NCBI RefSeq assembly: GCF_000012945.1
Contig: NC_007509.1
Span: 868,001 to 932,000 of the forward strand
DNA: 64,000 bases
Source of the DNA: Burkholderia lata
GTDB lineage: Bacteria; Pseudomonadota; Gammaproteobacteria; Burkholderiales; Burkholderiaceae
Direction of reading: 5' to 3'
Shown here: piece by piece, positions 55,949 to 64,000 of the stretch
Layout: each line of letters begins with the position of its first letter
Numbering within the stretch: position 1 is the stretch's first letter
Translations under genes and position numbers: made by a program
Notes under the pieces: model-generated
Told to the model about the DNA's origin: nothing
The model's input: the letters and a program-made list of their open reading frames with translations, nothing else
Databases searched by the model: none

Positions 55949-58900
55949 TCAGCCCCCTCCCTTCAACTCGATCAACAGATCCTTCGCCGCGACCCGGTCG
56001 CCGGGCTTCACGTGCACGGCAGCGATTTCGCAATCGCGCTCCGCCGCGATGTGCGTTTCCATCTTCATCGCCTCGAGCGCGATCAGCGTCGTGCCGGCCG
56101 TCACGCGCTGCCCCGGCTGCACGGCCACCGTCACCACCGAGCCCGGCATCGGCGCGGCCACGTGCAGCGGATTGCCCGGCTCCGCACGCTGCAGCCCGTG
56201 ACGCTCCTTGCCCGCCTGCACCACCGTCTTCTGCTCCACGAGCGCCGTGCGCGACTGGCCGTTCAGCTCGAACTGCACCTTCACGATGCCGTCCTGCGCA
56301 TCCGCGTGCTGGCCCTGCAGCGACACCAGCAGCGTCTTGCCCGGCGAGATGTCGATCGCCACCTCCTCCTGCGGCTGCAGCCCGTACAGGAATGCCGGCG
56401 TCGGCACTACCGACGTGTCGCTATAGGCACGCACGTGCGCGTAGTAATCGATCGTCTGCTTCGGATACATCAGGTACGACGCCAGTTGCCGATCATCGAG
56501 CGGCTGCTCGCAGGCGGCCTCGGCCTGCACGCGCGCCGCGTCGAGATCGACCGGCGGAATCTGGTCGCCGGGGCGATACGGCGCCGGCGGCTCGCCCTTG
56601 AGCACCTTGCGCGACAGGTCCGCCGGGAAACCGTCCGGCGGGAAGCCGAGCTCGCCCTTGAACAGCGACACGACCGACTCGGGGAATGCAATGTCCTTGT
56701 TCGGGTTGCGCACGTCGTCCACGCCGAGATCGTTCGCGACCATCATCAGCGCCAGGTCGCCGACCACCTTCGACGTCGGCGTGACCTTCACGATGTCGCC
56801 GAACAGCCGGTTCACGTCCGCATACGCACGCGACACCTCGGTCCAGCGATGATCGATGCCGAGCGAGCGCGCCTGCTCGCGCAGGTTCGTGTACTGGCCG
56901 CCGGGCATCTCGTGGCGATAGACGTCGGCCGTGCCCGCGCGGATCTCCGATTCGAACGGCGCGTAGTAGCGGCGCACGCCCTCCCAGTACATCGACGCTT
57001 CGTGCAGGCGGTCCGCATTGAGGCCGGGGTCGCGCACGCTACCGGCCAGCGCCGCCGCGATGCTCGACAGGTTCGGCTGCGACGTGAGCCCGCTCATCGC
57101 GTCGAGCGCGCCGTCCACCGCGTCGCAACCCGCCTCCACCGCCGCGAGCACCGACGCCGCGGCGATGCCGCTCGTGTCGTGCGTGTGGAAATGCACGGGC
57201 AGCCCGGTTTCCTCCTTCAGCGCCTTCACGAGCGTCGCGACGGCCTGCGGACGGCAGATGCCGGCCATGTCCTTGATGCCGAGCACGTGCACGCCGGCCT
57301 GCTGCAGTTCACGCGCGATGCCGACGTAGTACTTGAGGTCGTACTTCGCGCGCGACGTGTCGAACAGGTCGCCGGTGTAGCAGATCGCGCCTTCGCATAG
57401 CATCCCGCTCTCGCCCACCGCGTCGATCGCCACGCGCATGTTGCGCACCCAGTTCAGCGAATCGAATACGCGGAACACGTCGACGCCCGCGCTCGCGGCC
57501 TGCTGCACGAAGAAGCGCACGACGTTGTCCGCGTAGTTCGTATAGCCGACCGCGTTCGAGCCGCGCAGCAGCATCTGGAACAGGATGTTCGGCACGCGTT
57601 CGCGCAGCAGCGCGAGCCGCTCCCACGGGTCTTCCTTCAGGAAGCGCAGCGCGACGTCGAAGGTCGCGCCGCCCCAGCATTCGAGCGAGAACAGCTGCGA
57701 CAGCTCACGTGCGTAGAACGGCGCGATCGGCAGCATGTCGGCCGTGCGCATGCGCGTCGCGAACAGCGACTGGTGCGCGTCGCGCATCGTCGTGTCGGTC
57801 AGCAGCACCTGCTTCTGGTCGAGCATCCACTGTGAGAACTTCTCCGGCCCAAGCTCGCGCAGGCGATCGCGCGTGCCGGCCGGGATCGCCGCGGTCGTAT
57901 CGATCTTCGGCAGCACCGGTTTTTGTAGCGGCAGCGCCGGCAGCGTGCGGCCGCTCATCTCCGCGTTGCCGTTCACGTTCAGCTCGCCGAGATAGCGCAG
58001 CAGCTTCGTCGCGCGGTCGCCGCGCTTCGCGAATTCGAGCAGTTCAGGGGTCCTGTCGATGAAGCGCGTCGTCACCTCGCCCGCGATGAAGGCCGGATGG
58101 TTGATCACGTTCTCGAGGAACTGCAGGTTCGACGTGACGCCGCGAATCCGGAACTCGCGCAGCGCGCGATCCATCCGGTGAATCGATTCGGCCGCCGTCG
58201 GCGCCCACGTCGTCACCTTCACGAGCAGCGAGTCGTAGTACGGCGTGATCACCGCGCCGCCGTAGGCCGTGCCCGCATCGAGCCGCACGCCGAAGCCGGC
58301 CGCGCTGCGATAGGCGGTGAGCCGCCCGTAATCGGGCAGGAAGTCGTTCTCCGGATCTTCAGTCGTGATCCGGCATTGCAGTGCGTTGCCGTTCAGCGGA
58401 ATCGCGTGCTGTTCCGGCACGCCAGCCGCACGTTCGACAAGCGTGCCGGCGCCATCAACGACATCGTCGGAAAGACCGATCCGCCCACCTTCCGTGATGC
58501 GGATCTGCGCCTTCACGATGTCGATCCCGGTGATCATCTCGGTCACCGTGTGCTCGACCTGGATGCGCGGGTTCACCTCGATGAAGTAGAACTGGCCGGT
58601 GTCGGCATCCATCAGGAACTCGACGGTGCCCGCATGCGTATAGCCGACCGCGCGCATCAGGCGCAGCGCGGATTCGCACAGCGCGTGCCGGCCATCGTGA
58701 TCGAGATACGGCGCCGGTGCGCGTTCGACCACCTTCTGGTTGCGCCGCTGCACCGTGCAGTCGCGTTCGTACAAATGCACGACGGTGCCGTGCGTATCGC
58801 CGAGCACCTGCACCTCGACGTGGCGCGCATTGCGCACGAGCTTCTCGACATACACCTCGTCGTTGCCGAACGCGGCCAGCGCCTCGCGTCGCGCGACGGG

Positions 58901-59467
58901 CAGCAGCGTCTCGAGGTCGCGCTCGTTCTCGAGCACGCGCATCCCGCGTCCGCCGCCGCCCCAGCTCGCCTTCAGCATCAGCGGATAGCCGACTTCTTCA
59001 GCCAGCGCCTTGCATACGGCGAGATCGTCCGGCAGCGGCGCGGTCGCGGGCATCACCGGCACGCCGGCGGCGATCGCCGCGTTACGCGCGGCCACCTTGT
59101 TGCCGAGCGTGCGCATCACGTCGGGCGACGGGCCGATCCAGCGGATGCCCGCATCGATCACGGCCTGCGCGAACTCGGGGTTCTCGGACAGGAAGCCGTA
59201 ACCGGGGTGGATCGCGTCGACGTTGGCCTGCCGCGCGACACGCAGGATGTCGTCGATGTCGAGATACGCGGCGAGCGGCTTGCGGCCTTCACCGATCAGG
59301 TAGCTCTCGTCCGCCTTGAAGCGATGCAGCGCCAGGCGGTCTTCCTTCGAATAGATCGCCACCGTGCGGATGTTCAGCTCGGCGGCGGCACGCATCACGC
59401 GAATCGAGATTTCCGAGCGGTTCGCGATCAGGATGGACTGGATGGGGGTTGGAGTCACGGCAGCCAT
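55949..59467 (-). CDS. pyc: Pyruvate carboxylase
   Basis: Biotin-dependent single-chain pyruvate carboxylase of 1172 residues, making oxaloacetate from pyruvate, bicarbonate and ATP. The biotin carboxylase domain is N-terminal (from ILIANRSEISIRV; ATP-grasp segment LMLKASWGGGGRGMR; HVEVQVLGD), the carboxyltransferase domain is central (TTMRDAHQSLFATRMRT; DMLPIAPFYA; HTHDTSG), and the biotin carrier is C-terminal with biotin Lys1135 in EAMKMETH. The full domain set rules out propionyl-CoA carboxylase, which is split. No strong ribosome site precedes the ATG. It stands alone. Anaplerosis would support growth on the acetyl-CoA-yielding acids handled nearby; the carbonic anhydrase at 6222 could assist but is distant. 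Confidence 0.96.
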   Translation of the reverse strand: MAAVTPTPIQSILIANRSEISIRVMRAAAELNIRTVAIYSKEDRLALHRFKADESYLIGEGRKPLAAYLDIDDILRVARQANVDAIHPGYGFLSENPEFAQAVIDAGIRWIGPSPDVMRTLGNKVAARNAAIAAGVPVMPATAPLPDDLAVCKALAEEVGYPLMLKASWGGGGRGMRVLENERDLETLLPVARREALAAFGNDEVYVEKLVRNARHVEVQVLGDTHGTVVHLYERDCTVQRRNQKVVERAPAPYLDHDGRHALCESALRLMRAVGYTHAGTVEFLMDADTGQFYFIEVNPRIQVEHTVTEMITGIDIVKAQIRITEGGRIGLSDDVVDGAGTLVERAAGVPEQHAIPLNGNALQCRITTEDPENDFLPDYGRLTAYRSAAGFGVRLDAGTAYGGAVITPYYDSLLVKVTTWAPTAAESIHRMDRALREFRIRGVTSNLQFLENVINHPAFIAGEVTTRFIDRTPELLEFAKRGDRATKLLRYLGELNVNGNAEMSGRTLPALPLQKPVLPKIDTTAAIPAGTRDRLRELGPEKFSQWMLDQKQVLLTDTTMRDAHQSLFATRMRTADMLPIAPFYARELSQLFSLECWGGATFDVALRFLKEDPWERLALLRERVPNILFQMLLRGSNAVGYTNYADNVVRFFVQQAASAGVDVFRVFDSLNWVRNMRVAIDAVGESGMLCEGAICYTGDLFDTSRAKYDLKYYVGIARELQQAGVHVLGIKDMAGICRPQAVATLVKALKEETGLPVHFHTHDTSGIAAASVLAAVEAGCDAVDGALDAMSGLTSQPNLSSIAAALAGSVRDPGLNADRLHEASMYWEGVRRYYAPFESEIRAGTADVYRHEMPGGQYTNLREQARSLGIDHRWTEVSRAYADVNRLFGDIVKVTPTSKVVGDLALMMVANDLGVDDVRNPNKDIAFPESVVSLFKGELGFPPDGFPADLSRKVLKGEPPAPYRPGDQIPPVDLDAARVQAEAACEQPLDDRQLASYLMYPKQTIDYYAHVRAYSDTSVVPTPAFLYGLQPQEEVAIDISPGKTLLVSLQGQHADAQDGIVKVQFELNGQSRTALVEQKTVVQAGKERHGLQRAEPGNPLHVAAPMPGSVVTVAVQPGQRVTAGTTLIALEAMKMETHIAAERDCEIAAVHVKPGDRVAAKDLLIELKGGG

Positions 59468-60005
59468 GAATCGTTGAAGGTTGAATGAAACCTGTCGACG
59501 CGATCCATCCGCCGCCAGATCAAGTTGCCGGTCGGTGCGCGGAGCGCGCCGGCGTTCGCTTTGCATCGGGCCCGCTTGCGGCCACCTGCATTGTTGCCAC
59601 ACTTTCCGGCAGCCGCAATCGGCATCGCGACGGCGAATGGTATTCAGACGACCGGTCGCGAGCCGGCGTACGGGTGCGCAGGCCCGCCGGCCGGCGCTCG
59701 GCCGGAGTACGGCGAATCGCGCGGCGAACCGGGCGGCGAAACGTAGGGTGAATAAAGGGCCCGAAACGAGCCCGATGCGGATCAGTCGCGATGATCGAAA
59801 AGCGGCGCGTGATCCATCCAGTCGTAGTGGGCATTGCCGGTCGCCCAGGCCCAGTTCACGTCCACGCGCCGCGTGCCCTGCGCACCGGACACCAGCGGCG
59901 CTTGCCGTGCGTCGACCGCATGGCTGTTCGGCGCGACGGATGCACCGCACCGCCGCGAGCCGGTGCCCGTTCCGAAGCCGCTCACCGCATCAGCTCCCCG
60001 GCGCA
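59468..60005. other. Intergenic region upstream of pyruvate carboxylase
   Basis: Gene-free 538 bases. Long open frames here continue from neighbours in the wrong frame and have no family similarity. It should contain the pyc promoter and the end of the acyl-CoA dehydrogenase transcript. I see no convincing operator or hairpin. Confidence 0.5.
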
Positions 60006-61157
60006 TCATTGCGCGTCGCGGATCATGTTGCGGGCGATCACCAGTTGCTGGATCTGGGTCGTGCCTTCGTAGATGCGGAACAGGCGCACGTCGCGATAGA
60101 AGCGCTCGATGCCGTATTCGGCCATGTACCCCGCGCCGCCGAAAATCTGCACCGCACGATCGGCCACGCGCCCGCACATCTCGGACGCGAACAGCTTCGC
60201 GCACGACGCCTCGGTGCTCACCGGCAGCTTCGCGTCGCGCCGGCGCGCGGCGTCCACCACCATGCAGCGCGCCGCATAGATCTCGGCCTTGCTGTCGGCG
60301 AGCATCGCCTGCACGAGCTGGAAATCGGCGATGGGCTTGCCGAACTGCTTGCGCTCCATCGCATACGACAACGCCATCGACAGCATGCGCTCGGCCACGG
60401 CCACGCAGACGGCCGCGATGTGGATGCGCCCCTTGTCGAGCACCTTCATCGCCGTCTTGAAACCCTGGCCCTCTTTCCCGCCGATCAGGTTGGCGGCCGG
60501 CACGCGCACGTTGTCGAAGATCACGTCGCAGGTATGCGCGCCCTTCTGCCCCATTTTCTTGTCGCGCTTGCCGAAGCTGATGCCCGGCGTCTTCGCGTCG
60601 ACGATGAACGCCGAGATGCCGCCCGAGCCCTTGTCCTCCGGGTTGGTGCGCGCCATCAGCGTGAAGATGCCGGCATGCGGTGCGTTCGTGATGAAACGCT
60701 TGGTGCCGTTGACCACGTAGTCGTCGCCGTCCCGGATGGCCGTGGTGCGCAGCGACGCGGCGTCGGAGCCGGACTCCGGCTCGGTCAGCGCGAACGACGC
60801 GATCAGCTCGCCGGTCGCGAGGCGCGGCAGGTAGCGTTCCTGCTGCTCGGGCGTGCCGTCGAACAGGATGCCCTGCGAACCGATGCCCACGGTCGTGCCC
60901 AGCAGCGAGCGAAACACCGGCGAGGCCTGGCACAGCTCGAACACCGCGAGCACCTCTTCCTCCATCGTCAGTTCCAGCCCGCCGAAGCGTTCGGGAATGG
61001 TGAGACCGAACAGGCCCATCGCCTTCATGTCGGCGACGATGTCCTCGGGAATTTCATCGGTTTCGGCTACCTGCTCCTCGTTGGGTACGAGACGCTCGCG
61101 CACGAAGCGGGCAATGGAGTCGAGCAGGCCGTTGAGCGTTTCTTGATCGCGAATCAT
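60006..61157 (-). CDS. Acyl-CoA dehydrogenase
   Basis: FAD-dependent acyl-CoA dehydrogenase of 383 residues. The ATG chosen begins the normal N-terminal helices (MIRDQETLNGLLDSIARF); the frame continues upstream without family similarity. Blocks: ASFALTEPESGSDAASL, GTKRFITNAPHAGIFT, RKQFGKPIADFQLVQAMLAD and FGGAGYMAEYGIERFYRDVR with the catalytic-base glutamate. It is divergent from the MaoC-SDR-thiolase genes, and together they form a complete beta-oxidation set. An IclR-type site lies 82 bases upstream of its start. Confidence 0.93.
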   Translation of the reverse strand: MIRDQETLNGLLDSIARFVRERLVPNEEQVAETDEIPEDIVADMKAMGLFGLTIPERFGGLELTMEEEVLAVFELCQASPVFRSLLGTTVGIGSQGILFDGTPEQQERYLPRLATGELIASFALTEPESGSDAASLRTTAIRDGDDYVVNGTKRFITNAPHAGIFTLMARTNPEDKGSGGISAFIVDAKTPGISFGKRDKKMGQKGAHTCDVIFDNVRVPAANLIGGKEGQGFKTAMKVLDKGRIHIAAVCVAVAERMLSMALSYAMERKQFGKPIADFQLVQAMLADSKAEIYAARCMVVDAARRRDAKLPVSTEASCAKLFASEMCGRVADRAVQIFGGAGYMAEYGIERFYRDVRLFRIYEGTTQIQQLVIARNMIRDAQ

Positions 61158-61238
61158 GTCGGTACGCCTGAAAAAGGTGGAGAAAACGTCGAAATGCTGC
61201 GCCGAGCGCCGGCCCGAAACAATCACGCCGCCGAAAAC

Positions 61239-61255
61239 GTTCCGTAGATTGAAAT
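61239..61255. promoter_or_regulatory. IclR-type operator candidate, copy 8
   Basis: GTTCCGTAGATTGAAAT. The left half agrees with the other copies; the centre differs by one base (TAG for TAC). It lies on the acyl-CoA dehydrogenase side of the divergent promoter. Confidence 0.45.
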
Positions 61256-61304
61256 CGCGCTGGCTAGGCGGGGACTGGAACCGGCGACCCGGGCGGCCGG
61301 GCAT

Positions 61305-61321
61305 CTGCCAAGGTACGGAAC
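61305..61321. promoter_or_regulatory. IclR-type operator candidate, copy 9
   Basis: On the reverse strand GTTCCGTACCTTGGCAG. It lies 78 bases before the MaoC start, mirroring copy 8 on the other side, so each diverging promoter has one site. Confidence 0.55.
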
Positions 61322-61398
61322 AAACTCCACGGATGCGTTGACCGGTGATCGGCGCGGTTCCATCGTAGGGACTCGAATCAACTGCCACGCCATTCGCC

Positions 61399-62274
61399 AT
61401 GCCGCTCCAGCCCGATCACCTGCTGTCCCGCCGCTTTCCGCCCATCGAGCATGCGTACTCGCTGCGCGACACCCAGCTCTATGCGCTCGGCCTCGGGCTC
61501 GGCGCCGACCCGCTCGACGCCGGGCAGTTGCGCTACGTCTACGAAGGCAAGGAAGGCGAATCGCTGCGCGCGCTGCCGACGATGGCGAACGTGCTCGCGT
61601 ACCCGGGGTTCTGGGCGCGCGAACCGGACACGGGCATCACCTGGCAAAAGCTCCTGCACGCCGAACAGGAAATCCGGATTCACGCGCCGCTGCCGCCGAG
61701 CGGCCGCATCACGGGCACGACGCGCATCACCGGCCTGTGGGACAAGGGGGAAAACAAGGGCGCGTTCCTGCAGCAGACGCGCGACATCGCCGATGCCGAC
61801 ACCGGCCGCCTGCTTGCGACCGTGGTGCAGCTGAGCCTGTTGCGCGGCGACGGCGGCTTCGGCGACGGCGGCAGCACCGACCCGCTGCCGACACCGCACG
61901 CGATGCCCGACGGCGCGCCCGACCACGTTTGCGAACTGACCACGCCCGCGCAGCTGGCGCTGATCTATCGCCTGAGCGGCGACCTGAATCCGTTGCACGC
62001 CGATCCCGTGGTGGCGTCCGCGGCCGGTTTTCCGCGGCCGATCCTGCACGGCATGGCGCTGATGGGCGTGGCCGCGCATGCGGTGCTGCGCACGGTGCTC
62101 GACTACGACAACACGCGCTTCGCGGGCATGCGCGTGCGCTTCACCGCGCCGGCGTGGCCCGGCGACACGCTGCGCACCGAGATGTGGGTGCGCGACAAGA
62201 CGGTTTCGCTGCGCGTCACGGCTGTGGAGCGCAACGTGGTGGTATTGACCAACGCGCGGGTCGACCTGCGCTGA
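61399..62274 (+). CDS. MaoC-type enoyl-CoA hydratase 2 (double hot-dog)
   Basis: Hydratase-2-type protein of 291 residues adding water to a trans-2-enoyl-CoA to form the (R)-3-hydroxyacyl-CoA. The N-terminal half is the degenerate hot-dog unit (YALGLGLGADPLDAGQLRYVYEG) and the C-terminal half has the signature LIYRLSGDLNPLHADPVVASAAGF with catalytic Asp and His, then RPILHGMALMG. It is like the hydratase domain of the peroxisomal multifunctional enzyme. It begins a forward set with an SDR and a thiolase and is divergent from the acyl-CoA dehydrogenase. An IclR-type site is upstream. Confidence 0.9.
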   Translation: MPLQPDHLLSRRFPPIEHAYSLRDTQLYALGLGLGADPLDAGQLRYVYEGKEGESLRALPTMANVLAYPGFWAREPDTGITWQKLLHAEQEIRIHAPLPPSGRITGTTRITGLWDKGENKGAFLQQTRDIADADTGRLLATVVQLSLLRGDGGFGDGGSTDPLPTPHAMPDGAPDHVCELTTPAQLALIYRLSGDLNPLHADPVVASAAGFPRPILHGMALMGVAAHAVLRTVLDYDNTRFAGMRVRFTAPAWPGDTLRTEMWVRDKTVSLRVTAVERNVVVLTNARVDLR

Positions 62275-62298
62275 ATCGCAATTCTTCAGGAGACACAC

Positions 62299-63048
62299 AT
62301 GGATCTGGGTTTGACCGGCAAAGTCGCCATCGTCACCGGCTCGGCACGCGGCCTGGGCGCCGCCACGGCACGCCGGCTCGCGCAGGAAGGCGCGAGCGTC
62401 GTCATCACCGACATCAACGCGGAACTGGCGCAGGCCACCGCGAAGGCGCTGCAGGACGAAGGGCTGGCCGCACACTGCATCGTGGGCGACATCACCCAGG
62501 AAGCCGACGTGCAGCGCCTCGTCGATGAAACCGTCGCGCATTTCGGCGGCGTGCACATCCTGGTGAACAACGCCGGCGCGCCGCGCGACAAGTACCTGGT
62601 GAAGATGAGCGCGGACGACTGGGATTTCGTGATGAACGTGATGCTCAAGGGCGCGTTCCTGGCCGCGCGGGCCGTCATGCCGCACTTCATCGAGCAGGGC
62701 TGGGGCCGCCTGATCAACATCAGCTCGCGCGCGCACCTGGGCAACCCGACGCAGGCCAACTACTCGGCCGCGAAGGCCGGCCTGATCGGCATGGCCAAGG
62801 CGCTGTCGATGGAAGAAGGCCGCTACGGCATCACCGCGAACTGCGTGGCGCCCGGCTTCATGGAAACGGAAATGGTGCAGGCGCTGCCGACCTACGAAAC
62901 GATCAAGGAGCGCGCGGTGGCGGCCCAGCCGATCAAGCGCGTCGGCCGCCCGGACGACATCGCCGACGCGGTGGCGTTCCTGGCCAGCGAGCGCGCCGGC
63001 TTCATCAGCGGCGAAGTGCTGCACGTCACGGGCGGACGCTACGGCTGA
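62299..63048 (+). CDS. Short-chain dehydrogenase/reductase (3-hydroxyacyl-CoA type)
   Basis: Classical SDR of 249 residues. The cofactor loop is VTGSARGLGAATAR, the acidic TDINAE after strand 2 favours NAD, and NNAG, the serine in INISSRAHLG and the catalytic YSAAKAG follow. It resembles FabG and 3-hydroxyacyl-CoA dehydrogenases. ATG follows AGGAGAC. It lies 24 bases after the MaoC gene and 92 before the thiolase, so oxidation of the (R)-3-hydroxyacyl-CoA to the 3-keto form is the likely step. Confidence 0.92.
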   Translation: MDLGLTGKVAIVTGSARGLGAATARRLAQEGASVVITDINAELAQATAKALQDEGLAAHCIVGDITQEADVQRLVDETVAHFGGVHILVNNAGAPRDKYLVKMSADDWDFVMNVMLKGAFLAARAVMPHFIEQGWGRLINISSRAHLGNPTQANYSAAKAGLIGMAKALSMEEGRYGITANCVAPGFMETEMVQALPTYETIKERAVAAQPIKRVGRPDDIADAVAFLASERAGFISGEVLHVTGGRYG

Positions 63049-63140
63049 TCGCACGACGGCAGACCACGAACCCGAGCGGCCATCGCGTGACAGACGCGCG
63101 ATGGCGGCGGAACATTCATGACATTCAAGAGGCAACCCAG

Positions 63141-64000
63141 ATGAAACGAGCAGCCATCGTCTCCCCGCTGCGCACCCCCGTCGGTGCGTTCGGCGGCGCG
63201 TTGAAGGGCATCCCCGTCGAGGAACTCGGCGCCACCGTCGCGCGTGCCGTCGTGGAGCGCACCGGGCTGGACCCTGCGCGCATCGACGACGTCGTGTTCG
63301 CACAAAGCTACGCAAGCGGCGAGACGCCGTGCACCGGGCGCTGGGTCGCGCTGCAGGCCGGCTTCCCGATCGAAGTGGCCGGCATGCAGCTCGACCGCCG
63401 CTGCGGCGGCGGCGTGCAGGCGCTGGCCACCGCGGCGATGATGGTGCAGACCGGCGCGGCCGACGTGGTGATGGCCGGCGGTGTCGAAAGCATGAGCAAC
63501 GTCGAGTTCTATACGACCGACATGCGCTGGGGCAAGCGCGCGGGCTCGGTCACGATGCACGACCGGCTCGACCGCGGCCGCGAGCGCTCGCAGCCGGAAA
63601 GCCGCTTCGGCCGCATCAGCGGCATGATCGAGACGGCCGAGACGCTGGCACGCGAATACGACATCACGCGCGAAGCGTCCGACCGCTTCGCCGCGCGCAG
63701 CCACCAGCGCGCCGCCGCGGCGCAGCAGGCCGGCTATTTCGACGCGGAGATCGTCCCCGTCGCCGTGCCGCAGCGCAAGGGCGATGCGCTGATCGTCAAA
63801 CAGGACGAGGGCGTGCGCGGCGAAACCACGCTGGAAAGCCTCGCGAAGCTGCGCACGATCATGAAGGACGGCGTCGTCACGGCCGGCAACGCGTGCCAGC
63901 AGAATGACGCCGCGGCCGCATGCCTGATCGTCGCCGAGGACAAGCTCGACGAGCTGGGCCTCACGCCGATCGGCTGGCTGGTCGGCTGGGCGGCCGCCGG
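63141..64000 (+). CDS. Thiolase (acetyl-CoA acyltransferase), 3' end outside window
   Basis: Thiolase of the acetyl-CoA acyltransferase type; the window ends after about 286 residues of an expected 390-400. The N-terminus MKRAAIVSPLRTPVGAFGG is standard, the nucleophile Cys lies in LDRRCGGGVQAL, and GGVESMSNV and TAGNACQQNDAAAA are conserved. The His and second Cys of the C-terminal part are outside the window. It completes the beta-oxidation set by releasing acetyl-CoA. ATG follows AAGAGG. Confidence 0.93.
   Translation, partial: MKRAAIVSPLRTPVGAFGGALKGIPVEELGATVARAVVERTGLDPARIDDVVFAQSYASGETPCTGRWVALQAGFPIEVAGMQLDRRCGGGVQALATAAMMVQTGAADVVMAGGVESMSNVEFYTTDMRWGKRAGSVTMHDRLDRGRERSQPESRFGRISGMIETAETLAREYDITREASDRFAARSHQRAAAAQQAGYFDAEIVPVAVPQRKGDALIVKQDEGVRGETTLESLAKLRTIMKDGVVTAGNACQQNDAAAACLIVAEDKLDELGLTPIGWLVGWAAA

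Noticed and set aside
55949..59467. Propionyl- or acetyl-CoA carboxylase subunit
   Set aside because: Biotin carboxylase, carboxyltransferase and biotin carrier domains are in one 1172-residue chain in the order of pyruvate carboxylase.
59700..59716. Tenth IclR-type site (GGAGTACGGCGAAT)
   Set aside because: It keeps GTACGG but lacks the GGAAC half that the nine accepted sites share.
59782..60933. Long reverse open frame overlapping the acyl-CoA dehydrogenase
   Set aside because: It is a shifted-frame shadow of the dehydrogenase at 60006-61157, rich in Arg and Ala, without family motifs.

Overview
The window looks like a replicon of a Burkholderia-type betaproteobacterium, probably a secondary chromosome rich in accessory catabolism. 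The supports are high GC with strong third-position bias, two OmpC-type porins of the burkholderial kind, many CoA-ester catabolic genes, and LysR, IclR, TetR and AraC regulators. The species call is inference. I see no rRNA or tRNA gene, CRISPR array, insertion sequence or phage gene. Both ends cut genes: an aldehyde dehydrogenase on the left and a thiolase on the right.

Layout. 1-10.8 kb holds the aldehyde dehydrogenase tail, a CoA-transferase/crotonase pair, a small unknown gene, a porin, a carbonic anhydrase, a stand-alone MHYT membrane protein, and an old-yellow-enzyme reductase divergent from a Cys-type alpha/beta hydrolase. 11.1-19.4 kb is a forward acyl-CoA cluster (CoA-ester lyase, MaoC, acyl-CoA dehydrogenase, CaiB, alpha-methylacyl-CoA racemase-like, nitroreductase-like, acyl-CoA synthetase), followed by an AraC/GyrI gene. 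19.5-26.5 kb is a LysR-controlled cluster that matches the known itaconate pathway (CoA-transferase, hydratase, citramalyl-CoA lyase), with an acyl-CoA dehydrogenase and its own etfBA. 26.7-33.2 kb is a reverse operon (lactonase, two aldehyde dehydrogenases, alcohol dehydrogenase, MmgE/PrpD) facing a second MmgE/PrpD gene. 35-42 kb has a porin, two paralogous alpha/beta hydrolases (one without its nucleophile), TetR, a SnoaL-like protein and two tandem IclR genes.

42.6-55.4 kb is the most unusual part. On the reverse strand lie a flavin monooxygenase, TonB-ExbB-ExbD-ExbD, a TonB-dependent receptor, a 2OG-Fe(II) oxygenase, a protein I read as a tRNA-dependent cyclodipeptide synthase (XYP type), an MFS exporter and a second TonB-dependent receptor. 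This looks like a compact pathway that makes, oxidises, exports and perhaps re-imports a cyclodipeptide-derived compound. The end of the window has pyruvate carboxylase and a divergent beta-oxidation set (acyl-CoA dehydrogenase | MaoC, SDR, thiolase).

Two families of repeated operator-like sites tie scattered genes together. Nine copies of GTTCCGTAC-type sites, resembling IclR-family operators, lie in front of the crotonase operon, a porin, both hydrolases, an IclR gene and the terminal beta-oxidation set. Four copies of a CCTAACWAnnnGTAGTTA dyad, resembling a TetR-family operator, lie in front of the 11.1 kb cluster, the lactonase operon, the divergent MmgE gene and the SnoaL gene.
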